Below, piece after piece: positions 50,545 through 60,082 of a stretch of 64,000 bases of DNA. This stretch comes from RHLJ01 sp965212165 (GTDB taxonomy: Bacteria > Bacteroidota > Rhodothermia > Balneolales > Balneolaceae): the NCBI GenBank assembly GCA_965212165.1, contig OZ243096.1, positions 868,001 through 932,000 on the forward strand, in the 5' to 3' direction. The number at the start of each line of letters is the position of its first letter. Position 1 is the stretch's first letter. The notes below the pieces were generated by a model. It was not told where the DNA came from. It ran no database searches and saw nothing but the letters and a program-made list of their open reading frames with translations. The position numbers and the translations under genes were made by a program.

Positions 50545-53232
50545 ATGAAGTTCACAAATAATATTCTTTGGGCATTTTTTGCCGTTCTTTTTTTTTCAAA
50601 TGCATCTTTTTCTCAGCAGAGCAAAGTATTTAAACTTAATCAGTTTGATGAAAGTGAAATTGCCAAGGCAAAAGAGAGTTTAGAGAGTCAAAGATATTTT
50701 GAGTTAAACGATCAAATTTTTACAGATCCTGAATTGAATAAGGGAGCGATTCTTGAGATGCAAAAAAGAGATGGTAATATTGATAGGCTTATCATTCTGG
50801 ATAAAGAAGAATATATGCCTGGTACTGTATCTATTCGTGCCTATAAAGAAGGAAATCCAAAGAACCTTTTTATAGCTACCTATAATAAAGGATCGCTTAA
50901 TGGGATTTTTTATGATAAGGCAGATTCCCCAATCTATTTTGGATATGATCAATCGAAGTATAAAAATTTCATTTCATCAAAAAATCAGCGTTCTGATGAA
51001 CAACTGGCTTGTACTATAGATCATAGTAAAGAACTAGTTGCTCCAGCACATTTTGAGCGCCATAATTTTGGTGCAAAACTAAAAGAGACTACTAATTCTT
51101 CTATTGCAGCCCCACTAATTTCAAGTGAAGATGACAGTGTGACCATCGATTTAATGATTGTGTACACACAAGCCGCTGAGGATTGGGCTGCAACAACAGG
51201 TTTCGTAAATATTGATGGAATTATTGCGCAATCGATGAATTTATCTCAAACAGCACTAAATAATAGTAATACAGGAATCGATATAAGGCTTGTAAATACT
51301 ACTAAAACCAGCTATAACGAGATAACAGATGGAGTAAGTTCAGAAGATCGTTTATCAAGATTTACACAAAATACATCAAATCCAGTATTTGATTCTGGGG
51401 ATGGCTTCGATGGCTTTATGGACGAAATACATGGGATAAGAGATGCTTCTGGGGCAGATGTAGTTTCCTTATTTGTTAAAATTGAAGATACAGGAGGATT
51501 GGGTTGGAGACTAAATACTACTGGTGGAAGTCCGTTTTTTGCTTTCAATCTAAATAGGGTTCAACAAGTTGCAGACACATATACTTTAATCCATGAAGTT
51601 GGCCATAATATGGGAAATGCGCATTCAAGAACACAGTCGTCTTCGGCTGCAGATGGAGGTGGTGGACTATTCCATTATTCGGTTGGGTTTCAGAATACGA
51701 CCTCAAATTATCATACCGTAATGGCATATAATGATAATAACGCTCAAACAGAAGCACCATACTTTTCAAGTCCAAATCTTACATTTTTAGGAACAGCAAC
51801 GGGAGCCACTAGCTCAACAACACCAGCAGATAATGCGAGAAGTTTAAGAGAAATAAAACGTACAGTTGCTAATTATAGAGCAACCACCCAGAATACACCA
51901 ACTGCAAGTTTATTAGCAGATGTGGTAAATATTGAAATGAGCAGAGAGGATAATGCAACAATACCCTTTCAGATATTTAATAACGGTGAAAGTGTTCTAG
52001 TTTGGGATATTGACTTTGGATTTTCTGGTAATACGTTTAAAAGAGCCAATAAATCTAAAGAAACAATCTCGCCAGCTAAGTTAGACAGAATCACAAAAAC
52101 AGCTGCTAATTATTCAAAAGCTGAAGTTCAAAAAAGTAAATCTGTACAAGCTGAAGAAGTAATTTATTCAACTTCATTTGAAGGTAACCAAGGCTTTGGT
52201 GTAGGAACATATGAGGGTATTTCGGAATGGAGAGCTACTTCAGATACAGATTTCATGATTTCTTCTGCAAACGCTAACTCTGGAAGTCAACATCTCAGAA
52301 TAGCAGGAGATGGAAGTGATAATACAAAATTTATTAGCGCACCATTTTTTGGCTATCAGCTATTTGGGAGTTATGAAATAACCGTTAATTTTTCAGTCTC
52401 TACAACTTCAGAAACCTATGATATCTATCTGACTGATGGGAAGAATGGAGAATTCACAGCAGGTATTATCATTGCAAACCAAACTATTTTTGCAGCCGAC
52501 TTAACAGAAGAAAACGAGCTTAGCTTCTTTGGAACTCCCGCTACAGTGTCACCAAACACTTACCATGAGATAAAAATCATACTTGATCCAGATAATGAAG
52601 TAGTTCGTTATATATTTAATGGCAATACGATTGCAGTAAACGGGTATCTCGGCGGTTTCAGTCCTGGAGAGATGCAATTTCTAAATCGAAATGGAGTAAG
52701 TGGCTCTACTTACGACATTGATGATGTTGAGATAAAAAAAATATCCTCTCCTTATCCGTGGCTTTCAGTTGATGGTGGGACTATTGGATTTACTTTAGAG
52801 AATGGATCTTCCAGTCGAAATCTTCAGTTTACTACCGTAGGAATTTCAGCTGGTACATACAATACTACGATGATTGTTAGAACTAATGATTCTCAAAATC
52901 CAGTATTTAATGTTCCAATTACTCTTACGGTTGGGAATGAAGTTTCGAATGAAGAAACGGAAGAACCATTCAAGTTTTCGTTAGATCAGAATTACCCAAA
53001 TCCATTTAATCCTTCTACTACTATTTCATATTCGCTTGAGAATTCGGGAACAGTTCAACTAGAAGTATTCAATATTCAAGGTCAAAGAGTTGCAACACTT
53101 GTAGATGGAAAGCAACAACAAGGTGAGCATGAATTAACTTTTGATGCATCAAACTTATCAAGTGGTATTTATATATATCGCTTACAAACTGCCACTCAAA
53201 CGCTTACACGTCAAATGGTTTTAATTAAATAA
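50545..53232 (+). CDS. Reprolysin-like zinc metalloprotease with T9SS sorting domain
   Basis: 895 residues from the ATG at 50545, where a signal peptide ending in SFSQ begins; the upstream TTG at 50515 adds a leader without function. Residues ~20-160 form an N-terminal propeptide-like region (with YMPGTVSIRAY). The catalytic domain is at ~165-450, with YTLIHEVGHNMGNAHSR (HExxHxxxxxH, about residue 350) and SPNLTF in the following loop. Then comes a beta-sandwich region (~455-590, NIEMSREDNATIPF), a jelly-roll-like part and a BACON/Ig-like part, and at the end the T9SS domain (LDQNYPNPFNPSTTISYSLE to RQMVLIK). A lipoprotein resembling its own propeptide starts 2 bases later. Confidence 0.88.
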   Translation: MKFTNNILWAFFAVLFFSNASFSQQSKVFKLNQFDESEIAKAKESLESQRYFELNDQIFTDPELNKGAILEMQKRDGNIDRLIILDKEEYMPGTVSIRAYKEGNPKNLFIATYNKGSLNGIFYDKADSPIYFGYDQSKYKNFISSKNQRSDEQLACTIDHSKELVAPAHFERHNFGAKLKETTNSSIAAPLISSEDDSVTIDLMIVYTQAAEDWAATTGFVNIDGIIAQSMNLSQTALNNSNTGIDIRLVNTTKTSYNEITDGVSSEDRLSRFTQNTSNPVFDSGDGFDGFMDEIHGIRDASGADVVSLFVKIEDTGGLGWRLNTTGGSPFFAFNLNRVQQVADTYTLIHEVGHNMGNAHSRTQSSSAADGGGGLFHYSVGFQNTTSNYHTVMAYNDNNAQTEAPYFSSPNLTFLGTATGATSSTTPADNARSLREIKRTVANYRATTQNTPTASLLADVVNIEMSREDNATIPFQIFNNGESVLVWDIDFGFSGNTFKRANKSKETISPAKLDRITKTAANYSKAEVQKSKSVQAEEVIYSTSFEGNQGFGVGTYEGISEWRATSDTDFMISSANANSGSQHLRIAGDGSDNTKFISAPFFGYQLFGSYEITVNFSVSTTSETYDIYLTDGKNGEFTAGIIIANQTIFAADLTEENELSFFGTPATVSPNTYHEIKIILDPDNEVVRYIFNGNTIAVNGYLGGFSPGEMQFLNRNGVSGSTYDIDDVEIKKISSPYPWLSVDGGTIGFTLENGSSSRNLQFTTVGISAGTYNTTMIVRTNDSQNPVFNVPITLTVGNEVSNEETEEPFKFSLDQNYPNPFNPSTTISYSLENSGTVQLEVFNIQGQRVATLVDGKQQQGEHELTFDASNLSSGIYIYRLQTATQTLTRQMVLIK

Positions 53233-53233
53233 T

Positions 53234-53722
53234 ATGCTCTATAATAAATTGAGATTTTTACAGATTAGTATTGTCGTAGTAATTTTCGCGTTTGCTTGTA
53301 CCAAATCAGAAGTACCAGAAAAAGAGAATAGTAGCCCAGCACCTGATGTTCAGGAGGAAATGATTGCTAAAATATTTGTTGATATTGAGGCTGATCAATT
53401 AGCTTCTCCCAAAAAAGGTGATGCTATTTCAGTAATGGTAGAGGATGGTAGTATGTATACACTATACATTACTAGAATTGAAGAGACGATGCCTGGAATA
53501 ATCAGTTTTTCTGCAGATGTGGAGAATAAAGAAGTTGGTCAGGCTACATTAATTTTAAGAGACGGAAAACTAGCGGGATCTATAAACATGTATTCTGATG
53601 GAACTAGCTATAACGTAGCTTATGATAATGAGGTACAGCGTCACTTTATAACTCTTGTTAATCCAGAAAATAGAGATGTTTTACCAGGCAGTGAGCCTAT
53701 AAGACCACCTTCTGACGGTTGA
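53234..53722 (+). CDS. Lipoprotein resembling the propeptide of the adjacent protease; possible protease inhibitor
   Basis: 162 residues. A lipobox (FAFAC, Cys22) predicts membrane anchoring. Residues ~60-145 align by eye with residues ~70-150 of the protease encoded just upstream: both have a MPG-x-x-S step, a downstream G-x-L-x-G-x-I/F turn, and a Y-x-x-x-Y-D-x-x-x-x-x-x-F-I ending. The stop-to-start gap is 2 bases, so the pair is co-expressed. Stand-alone propeptide homologues in other protease families act as inhibitors, so a role as a self-protection or folding partner is a reasonable but untested inference. No other domain is visible. Confidence 0.65.
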   Translation: MLYNKLRFLQISIVVVIFAFACTKSEVPEKENSSPAPDVQEEMIAKIFVDIEADQLASPKKGDAISVMVEDGSMYTLYITRIEETMPGIISFSADVENKEVGQATLILRDGKLAGSINMYSDGTSYNVAYDNEVQRHFITLVNPENRDVLPGSEPIRPPSDG

Positions 53723-53821
53723 TCATCAGAACAATATTATTTCGTAATCTCGCATAATAAACTCTTTTTTCTTATATAGGACTGGTTTTTAGTAGACTAT
53801 TAAGTTGTTAGGGGTTCTGTA

Positions 53822-56800
53822 TTGAAAAGATTTTTAAAAAGTCTTCTTATTCTCATTTTTCTCAGTTCATATACTTTTGTATCTGCACAAATACCTAAGT
53901 TCACTGCTACTCATTTCAATTCAGAGAATATTGGCCTTTCACATAACACAGTACTCAATATGACTACTGATGATTATGGCTTTGTATGGATTTCAACCAT
54001 GGACGGGTTGAATCGATTTGATGGCAAAAGTGCAAAGGTGTATAGACATATGCCTAACGATTCAACCACTTTATCAGACAGCTTTATACATGGATTATAT
54101 GTACACAAGAGCGGAGATTATTTAGTAAGCACTAGAGATGGCGGTTTAAATATCATAAATCCAAAAACAGATAGAATTACACGTGTTAATCACAAAACTC
54201 ATCCCAATTCAAATATACCTAACGCTCCAATAAATGTAATTTTTGAAGATTCAAAGGATTTTCTTTGGATTGGTTTTTTTACAAATAGTATCGGTTTAAT
54301 GGATTATGAAACCAAGGTTTTCTATCCAACTAATCTAGTTGAAAGCGGTACTAACAACAGGGTGCATTCAACCAATTCTATTCTGGAACTAAAAGACGGG
54401 TCTTTTATTCTATCGTCATTAAATGGAATATTTTATATACCTAGAAAAGAGTTAGAAAAATTTAGAGAATCACCTTCTTTAAATATTCAACTTATAGCGC
54501 ATAGGATACCTTTTTCATATGAAAATACGTCACCAAATACAGATAAAATTTATATAGACTCTGAAAGTAGTGTATGGGTAAACATTGTCTCTGATGATCT
54601 TAGGAAGATTGATCCTAACATGTTTTCGGAGGATGTAAAAGAAAGTATTGCAAGTGGGGTAGAGAGTTCTTCAGTTAAGAAAGTATATCTCGAAAGAGGT
54701 GATTATATAATAAAAGGGCAAACAGAAGGGAATATTAAAGTTATAAACAAGAAAACAGAGAAATATCAAATTATTAAAGTGGCTGATGTTGATGGTGCGC
54801 TTGGGGCTTCAACACTTTATGAAGATGGTTATGGGAATATCTGGTTTTATACTTGGGGAGGTGGTTTTTTTAGGCTAAATGAAAGTAAAGGCATAAAGCA
54901 TTTTAAGGGAGATAAAATCCCATCAACATTTATCCTTGGGTTTGAAGGCGAAGAAAATGGGATATGGATAGCTACAAATGAAGGTCTAGGTTTTTTGAAT
55001 AAAGATGAAATATTTGAGAAAGTTTCTGAACGAGTAAATAATGAGTTAGGAAGTATATGGTCTCTTGAAAGAGATATGAATGGCCTGTGGATTGCAACTA
55101 GAACAAACGGTTTATTTCTTATCCCAGAACTATCAATAAAGAATAAGAACATTGAGCTTAAGTCTTTTAAAAAAGGAAGTAGTCTTTTACTTAACAATGA
55201 AGTACATCAGGTTCTCAGTGATTCGAGAGGATGGCTTTGGTTAGGATATCAAGGAGAAGGAGTACAGGTAATAAAAAACGTAGAACAATGGATTAATGGA
55301 GAACCTGCAAGTGTTTTGGTACTGAATAACAATGGAGATGAAGGTTCCATAAATAGTAATAGTATTCGAAAGATTTATGAAGATAATAATGGAAACATAT
55401 GGCTTACTACTACCGATAATGGCTTTAATTATTTAACACTTTCAGGTGAGAATATTTCTGAGATTCAATTTTTTCAAAATAGTGGAGAATCAGATTTTCA
55501 AATTTCACATAAAGATGGTAGAAGTGTATTCCAGCAAAATGATAGTACTTTTTGGTTTGCTTCATATGGTGGGGGAATAACTCGATGGATTTCTGGGTCT
55601 GACCAATTACTGAACTTAAGAACAACTGAAGGTTTGCCAAATAATAGTGTTTATGGAATTCTAGGTGATGAAAATCAAAATTACATCTGGATGAGTACAA
55701 ATAATGGACTTGGAAGATTGCACACTGAATCAAGTTCATTTACCAACTTTATGGAAGCTGACGGACTTCAAAATAATGAATTTAATACAGGAGCATTTTA
55801 TAAATCGAAAAATGGAACACTTTTTTTTGGAGGAGTGAATGGGTTCAATGTGATTAATACTGACGAATTATCAGTTAATGAAACCCCACCAAAGGTTTAC
55901 TTAACTGAGATAAACCTCTTCAATGAGAAACTAGAAAGTGATAGCTCGATACTTTTTAAAAAAAACCTTCAACTACCATACGATAAAAACTTCTTATCAT
56001 TCGAATTTGCCGCATTAGATTTTGAGAACCCATATGAGAATGCATATGCTTATAAATTGAAAGGTGTAGACTTAGATTGGGTGTATTCTGGGAATAGAAA
56101 CTTTGCAGACTATCCAAATCTAGAACCAGGTGATTATACCTTTAGTGTAAAAGCTGCAAATAAATTTGGAATTTGGAATGAAAATGGGGTTGCTCTGAAT
56201 ATTCAAGTACTCCCACCTTGGTGGAAAAGATGGTGGTTCAGGGTATTTTATGCATTACTTTTCTTAGGCTCTTTGATTGGTTTGATTCGTTATTATTCAC
56301 AAAGAAAGTTGAAGGAAGAGCTTCGCCAAATGGAGTTAAATAATAAATTGAGAAATGAAAGAGAACGTATTTCACGCGATTTACACGATCATGTTGGGGC
56401 TCAACTTGCGAATATTATAACAGGCTTAACACTCATTGATAAATATTCTGAAGTCGACGAAAAAGAAAAATCAATAAAGTTAATGAAATCTCTAAAGGGT
56501 GATGCTGAGGTTACAATTAAGCAATTAAGAGAAACGATATGGGCTCTAAATCAAAGCGAATTGAAACTTGAAGGATTTATGAATCACTTGCATTCATACT
56601 TCAAAAATCAAAGCGCATTAAACGAGCAGTTACTTGTAAATATAAATGCCAATGAAGAAAGGGATACGCTACTTTCAGCTGCACAAGCATTAAATTTATT
56701 TAGAATTATACAAGAGGCTTCACAGAATACTTTGAAGTACGCAAACGCCAAAAATCTGCAGATATACTTTAAAAGATCAAATGGTAGCCTAGAAGTATGT

Positions 56801-56953
56801 GTAAAAGATGACGGCACTTTTAAAGGAGATAGTCAAAATTTTTATGGTGGGTATGGGATGAAAAACATGCAAAAAAGAGCCAAAGAAATTAAAGGCAGAG
56901 TAGAGATAACTACAGAAAAAGGAACTGAAGTAAAAGTAATTATTCCAATATAG
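53822..56953 (+). CDS. Two-component-regulator-propeller sensor histidine kinase
   Basis: 1043 residues from a TTG start that gives a signal peptide ending in VSAQ. The extracytoplasmic part (about 25-690) carries many Reg_prop-type repeats with a W-I/L-x-T/G motif (FVWISTMDGLNRFDG, FLWIGFF, NIWFYTWGGGFF, LWIATRTNGLFLI, WLWLGYQGEG, NIWLTTTDNGF, YIWMSTNNGLGRL). A Y_Y_Y domain follows (LSFEFAALDFENPYENAYAY), then one membrane helix (~804-824). The cytoplasmic kinase has RERISRDLHDHVGAQLANI (HisKA_3, His about 853) and a HATPase with EASQNTLKYANAK and YGGYGMKNM. It is followed by a LuxR-type regulator, its likely partner. The ligand is unknown. Confidence 0.9.
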   Translation: MKRFLKSLLILIFLSSYTFVSAQIPKFTATHFNSENIGLSHNTVLNMTTDDYGFVWISTMDGLNRFDGKSAKVYRHMPNDSTTLSDSFIHGLYVHKSGDYLVSTRDGGLNIINPKTDRITRVNHKTHPNSNIPNAPINVIFEDSKDFLWIGFFTNSIGLMDYETKVFYPTNLVESGTNNRVHSTNSILELKDGSFILSSLNGIFYIPRKELEKFRESPSLNIQLIAHRIPFSYENTSPNTDKIYIDSESSVWVNIVSDDLRKIDPNMFSEDVKESIASGVESSSVKKVYLERGDYIIKGQTEGNIKVINKKTEKYQIIKVADVDGALGASTLYEDGYGNIWFYTWGGGFFRLNESKGIKHFKGDKIPSTFILGFEGEENGIWIATNEGLGFLNKDEIFEKVSERVNNELGSIWSLERDMNGLWIATRTNGLFLIPELSIKNKNIELKSFKKGSSLLLNNEVHQVLSDSRGWLWLGYQGEGVQVIKNVEQWINGEPASVLVLNNNGDEGSINSNSIRKIYEDNNGNIWLTTTDNGFNYLTLSGENISEIQFFQNSGESDFQISHKDGRSVFQQNDSTFWFASYGGGITRWISGSDQLLNLRTTEGLPNNSVYGILGDENQNYIWMSTNNGLGRLHTESSSFTNFMEADGLQNNEFNTGAFYKSKNGTLFFGGVNGFNVINTDELSVNETPPKVYLTEINLFNEKLESDSSILFKKNLQLPYDKNFLSFEFAALDFENPYENAYAYKLKGVDLDWVYSGNRNFADYPNLEPGDYTFSVKAANKFGIWNENGVALNIQVLPPWWKRWWFRVFYALLFLGSLIGLIRYYSQRKLKEELRQMELNNKLRNERERISRDLHDHVGAQLANIITGLTLIDKYSEVDEKEKSIKLMKSLKGDAEVTIKQLRETIWALNQSELKLEGFMNHLHSYFKNQSALNEQLLVNINANEERDTLLSAAQALNLFRIIQEASQNTLKYANAKNLQIYFKRSNGSLEVCVKDDGTFKGDSQNFYGGYGMKNMQKRAKEIKGRVEITTEKGTEVKVIIPI

Positions 56954-56979
56954 CACGACGAAAGAATAGCTAAAAAATC

Positions 56980-56998
56980 ACCAATTCGGGGTATTGGT
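56980..56998. promoter_or_regulatory. Dyad upstream of the LuxR-type regulator gene
   Basis: ACCAAT (56980-56985), TCGGGGT, ATTGGT (56993-56998): perfect 6-base arms, 43-61 bases before the ATG. Related TTCGGGT-containing elements are upstream of two cargo genes, suggesting a shared regulator. Confidence 0.4.
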
Positions 56999-57040
56999 AT
57001 GTCACTAGAAATGTTCGATACTTTCTATATATAAAACATT

Positions 57041-57721
57041 ATGGAAATAGAAAAAGATATAAAAGTAAAAGTAAGTATTGTTGAAGATCATGACATTTTC
57101 AGAAAAAGACTCACCGAATTACTTCGTTTTTATGATGAATTAGAAGTAGTATTAGTTGCAGAATCAGCTGAAATCTTTTTTAAAAAACTAGAGAGATTCG
57201 AAGACAATGAAAGACCAGATGTGATCCTTATGGATATTGAACTACCTGGAATATCTGGGATTGAAGCGACCTTCAAACTAAAGCAGGAATTCCCTGATGT
57301 TGAAGTAATAATGTTTACCGTATTCGAGGATGATGAACGTATTTTCGAATCTATAAACGTGGGTGCATCTGGGTATTTATTGAAAGATACTGCAATTGAT
57401 ATTGTTGTAAATTCAATAAAAGAAATTAAGTCAGGTGGTTCAGTAATTTCTCCTTCTATTGCAAAGAAAATTCTTGAAATGGTAAAGAACCCAGATACAA
57501 GAGAGAAAGAAATAAAAGAGGAAGTGCCATTTAACTTAAGTCCTGCAGAGGTAAAGATATTAGTACAAGTAGTTGATGGAAAATCAAATAAACAGATTGC
57601 AGAGGCCGTTTTTTTGAGTCCATGGACAGTTAAAACTCATATCAAAAATATCTATAAAAAAATGCACGTAAACTCGAGAGCTGCTGCAGTTCGGCTAGCC
57701 TTAATACGTAATGTAGTTTAG
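57041..57721 (+). CDS. NarL/FixJ-type response regulator (LuxR HTH)
   Basis: 226 residues. Receiver domain with E16, D17, H18 and phosphoacceptor Asp in VILMDIELPG, Thr in MFTVFEDD, Lys in LLKDT. An ~30-residue acidic linker leads to a LuxR HTH (NLSPAEVKILVQVVDGKSN, then SPWTVKTHIKNIYKKM and NSRAAAVRLAL). It is a DNA-binding regulator, 87 bases after the propeller kinase on the same strand. A 6-base dyad (ACCAAT/ATTGGT around TCGGGGT) lies in the gap. Confidence 0.92.
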   Translation: MEIEKDIKVKVSIVEDHDIFRKRLTELLRFYDELEVVLVAESAEIFFKKLERFEDNERPDVILMDIELPGISGIEATFKLKQEFPDVEVIMFTVFEDDERIFESINVGASGYLLKDTAIDIVVNSIKEIKSGGSVISPSIAKKILEMVKNPDTREKEIKEEVPFNLSPAEVKILVQVVDGKSNKQIAEAVFLSPWTVKTHIKNIYKKMHVNSRAAAVRLALIRNVV

Positions 57722-57734
57722 TATTATCAAAGAA

Positions 57735-57748
57735 TACCTATTTCGGGT
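57735..57748. promoter_or_regulatory. TACC-N6-GGGT element upstream of the 57838 cargo gene
   Basis: TACCTATTTCGGGT, with imperfect dyad character (TACC / GGGT), is 90 bases before the ATG at 57838. It resembles the elements at 56980 and 61506. Confidence 0.3.
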
Positions 57749-57837
57749 GATTTATTGACTGCTTTGAATTATTGAAATTTAGAATACCCAGTTATATCAA
57801 ACTGAGTATCAATTTTCAATTACCTATTAAAAGCATC

Positions 57838-60021
57838 ATGAATAAAATAGCTTTGCTCATCATAATTTTTATAAGCTCAGGAAGCATTGTTGCACAAGAT
57901 CAAGTAAGGCAACAGATTGAAAAACAATATTTAAGTACATCTCACAAGACTTTTTTATACCAAGTTTCCCAAGAAATAAAAGATGCTGATGAATGGGCGT
58001 TAGATTTGGAATCAAGATTTAGAAAGTCAATATTTTTAGCGCCTAACTTTACTACCTCTCTTTCTACAGATACAACATGGGCATATTCAGAGTATAAAAA
58101 TCTAATGGATTCGGTATATGCCCCCCAAACATTCAATAGAATATTTTATTCAGGTGATACATTAAACTATACCTTTTATAACAATCGTTATGTATTGCCT
58201 TTCGATAGTACTGAATGGATGCCTGAGCGTCTACAAACCAGCTACTTTTCCGAAAACCATAATGATAGTTCTGTAACATACTTTTATAGAAATGGAGAGT
58301 CGGTAGCTTATACTGGACAAAAATCTAGAACACCATTAGCAGCAGCTGAAGGAGCTACATATGAGCAATTCTGGGATTACTATAATCCAATGGATGGGTG
58401 GATGAAAGGATCAAGGGACTTATCATATAGAGACGAATCTGATTATGACACCCTAAGAAAGTCGTTTCAGTTTAATGCTGAACTCGATGAATATATCCTA
58501 GAATACTTACAAAGAAATAGATACGGTGAAAACTATTATCTCAGTTATAATGAAGGATATTACTTAGGAGTTTTAAACTCTAGAGATCTCCGAGAAGAAA
58601 CAGAGGAATACCAATTAAGAGAGAGAGAGTATTTCGATAATGAAGGAAAAATAAGTAGTGGTAATTGGGACTTTGTAAAACTAGGTGATGGAGGGAGGTA
58701 CATTTATCAAGTGAGTAAAGAATATGATAATGAAAAGATGATCTATATTGGTCAAGACAGCCTTAATTTTGAATATGCACAGGATGATTCATTTACAGAA
58801 GCAGAAGGGTTTTATTGGGATGATTCTACCTGGGTGTTTAACCAAGCTTATACAAGTTTTCAGCAAAGTCATGAAAGTGGAAAAATACTAGTTGATTCCA
58901 TAATAGTATATGATGTTGATTATAATGAAGAGTCTATGCAGAATGAAATCTCTGGAATTTCCATAAAAACTGAAATGGATTATGATGATGTAGGAAATCA
59001 AATTGAAGTCAGAAATTATTCCAATATTTCAGATTCTCTTCAGTTGAATTCAAAAACAGTTAGAGTGTTCAGTGCTTTCGAATCATATGATGGTAGTATC
59101 TATTATACCCAAGTAAAACAAGAAAACTATAGGCGAGATTTTTTTACTGGGATTATTTATCGATCTAGTATAAATGAAACAGTATATGATAGTGAGGGTG
59201 TTTTTAAAGGGTATAAATATTTCAATTTTAACGTAGACGCAGACACTACTTATGGATATACAATCCAGAGAGAAGTTCAGCAAGATGGAAGTACAATTGA
59301 GGTTCGGTTTGACTGGGATTATCTTAGCAAAGAACTCGTACTAAAAAGCTATAGAATTTTTAATCGGAGAACTTCTGGTGATCAAGGACAAGGATTTAAT
59401 CAAGCTCTTACGGCTACTGTTATTAATGGGCAACAAGCAATCAGTAGATCAATGAATGTGTATTCTAACTACCCTGGTATTTTCAATGATGGGCCAATTT
59501 ATGCGGAAATGGGAGATACCTTAGTGTACTATATAAGTGCTAGAAACCCAGATTTAAGTATTCCTGAAGTTGAAGTTAGCAATATGCCAGCATCTGCAAC
59601 ATTCGATCCTGAAACACGACGCTTCTTTTGGGTTGTAGATGAGGTAGACCCATCACCAATGATGTATAAAGCTAGTAGAGGTGATAAATTTGTTACTACT
59701 GAAGTAGAGTTTATTACAGAACAATTTACTGTTGGGACTGAGGAAATCGAGAATCCAAATGAGTTTAGGCTTTCACAGAATTATCCTAATCCATTTAATC
59801 CAACTACCAACATTTCGTTTAACCTTCCATCGACAAATAATGTTGATCTAAAAGTCTACAATTTATTGGGGCAAGAAGTGGCAACGTTGATAAATGGTCG
59901 TTTGAACTCAGGAAATCATACCATCAAGTTTGATGCATCAAGACTTGCTAGTGGAGTATATATTTATCGTTTAGTTAGTGGCGAGTTCTCTCAGACCAGA
60001 AAAATGATGTTAATTAAATAA
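57838..60021 (+). CDS. T9SS cargo protein, tyrosine-rich, with Ig-like and sorting domains
   Basis: 727 residues from the ATG at 57838, which begins a signal peptide ending in VAQD; upstream starts add a leader. Residues ~20-560 are acidic and rich in Tyr, Asp and Glu with RHS-like YDD.GN phrases (DYDDVGNQIEVRNYS) and no family I recognise. About residues 565-640 look like a putative-Ig domain (MGDTLVYYISARNPD, SNMPASATFDPETRRFFW). The final ~85 residues are a T9SS domain (LSQNYPNPFNPTTNISFNLP to RKMMLIK). Its last 200 coding bases are nearly identical to those of the next gene. Confidence 0.78.
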   Translation: MNKIALLIIIFISSGSIVAQDQVRQQIEKQYLSTSHKTFLYQVSQEIKDADEWALDLESRFRKSIFLAPNFTTSLSTDTTWAYSEYKNLMDSVYAPQTFNRIFYSGDTLNYTFYNNRYVLPFDSTEWMPERLQTSYFSENHNDSSVTYFYRNGESVAYTGQKSRTPLAAAEGATYEQFWDYYNPMDGWMKGSRDLSYRDESDYDTLRKSFQFNAELDEYILEYLQRNRYGENYYLSYNEGYYLGVLNSRDLREETEEYQLREREYFDNEGKISSGNWDFVKLGDGGRYIYQVSKEYDNEKMIYIGQDSLNFEYAQDDSFTEAEGFYWDDSTWVFNQAYTSFQQSHESGKILVDSIIVYDVDYNEESMQNEISGISIKTEMDYDDVGNQIEVRNYSNISDSLQLNSKTVRVFSAFESYDGSIYYTQVKQENYRRDFFTGIIYRSSINETVYDSEGVFKGYKYFNFNVDADTTYGYTIQREVQQDGSTIEVRFDWDYLSKELVLKSYRIFNRRTSGDQGQGFNQALTATVINGQQAISRSMNVYSNYPGIFNDGPIYAEMGDTLVYYISARNPDLSIPEVEVSNMPASATFDPETRRFFWVVDEVDPSPMMYKASRGDKFVTTEVEFITEQFTVGTEEIENPNEFRLSQNYPNPFNPTTNISFNLPSTNNVDLKVYNLLGQEVATLINGRLNSGNHTIKFDASRLASGVYIYRLVSGEFSQTRKMMLIK

Positions 60022-60082
60022 TTTAAAAATTAATTAAGTAGTATCAGGAAATTGATCTATTACTTAAAAAAGGCTCAAAATA

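Noticed and set aside
54847..55197. Minus-strand frame of 116 codons inside the propeller kinase gene
   Set aside because: Antisense shadow; no homology-like motif and the opposite frame has strong repeat motifs.
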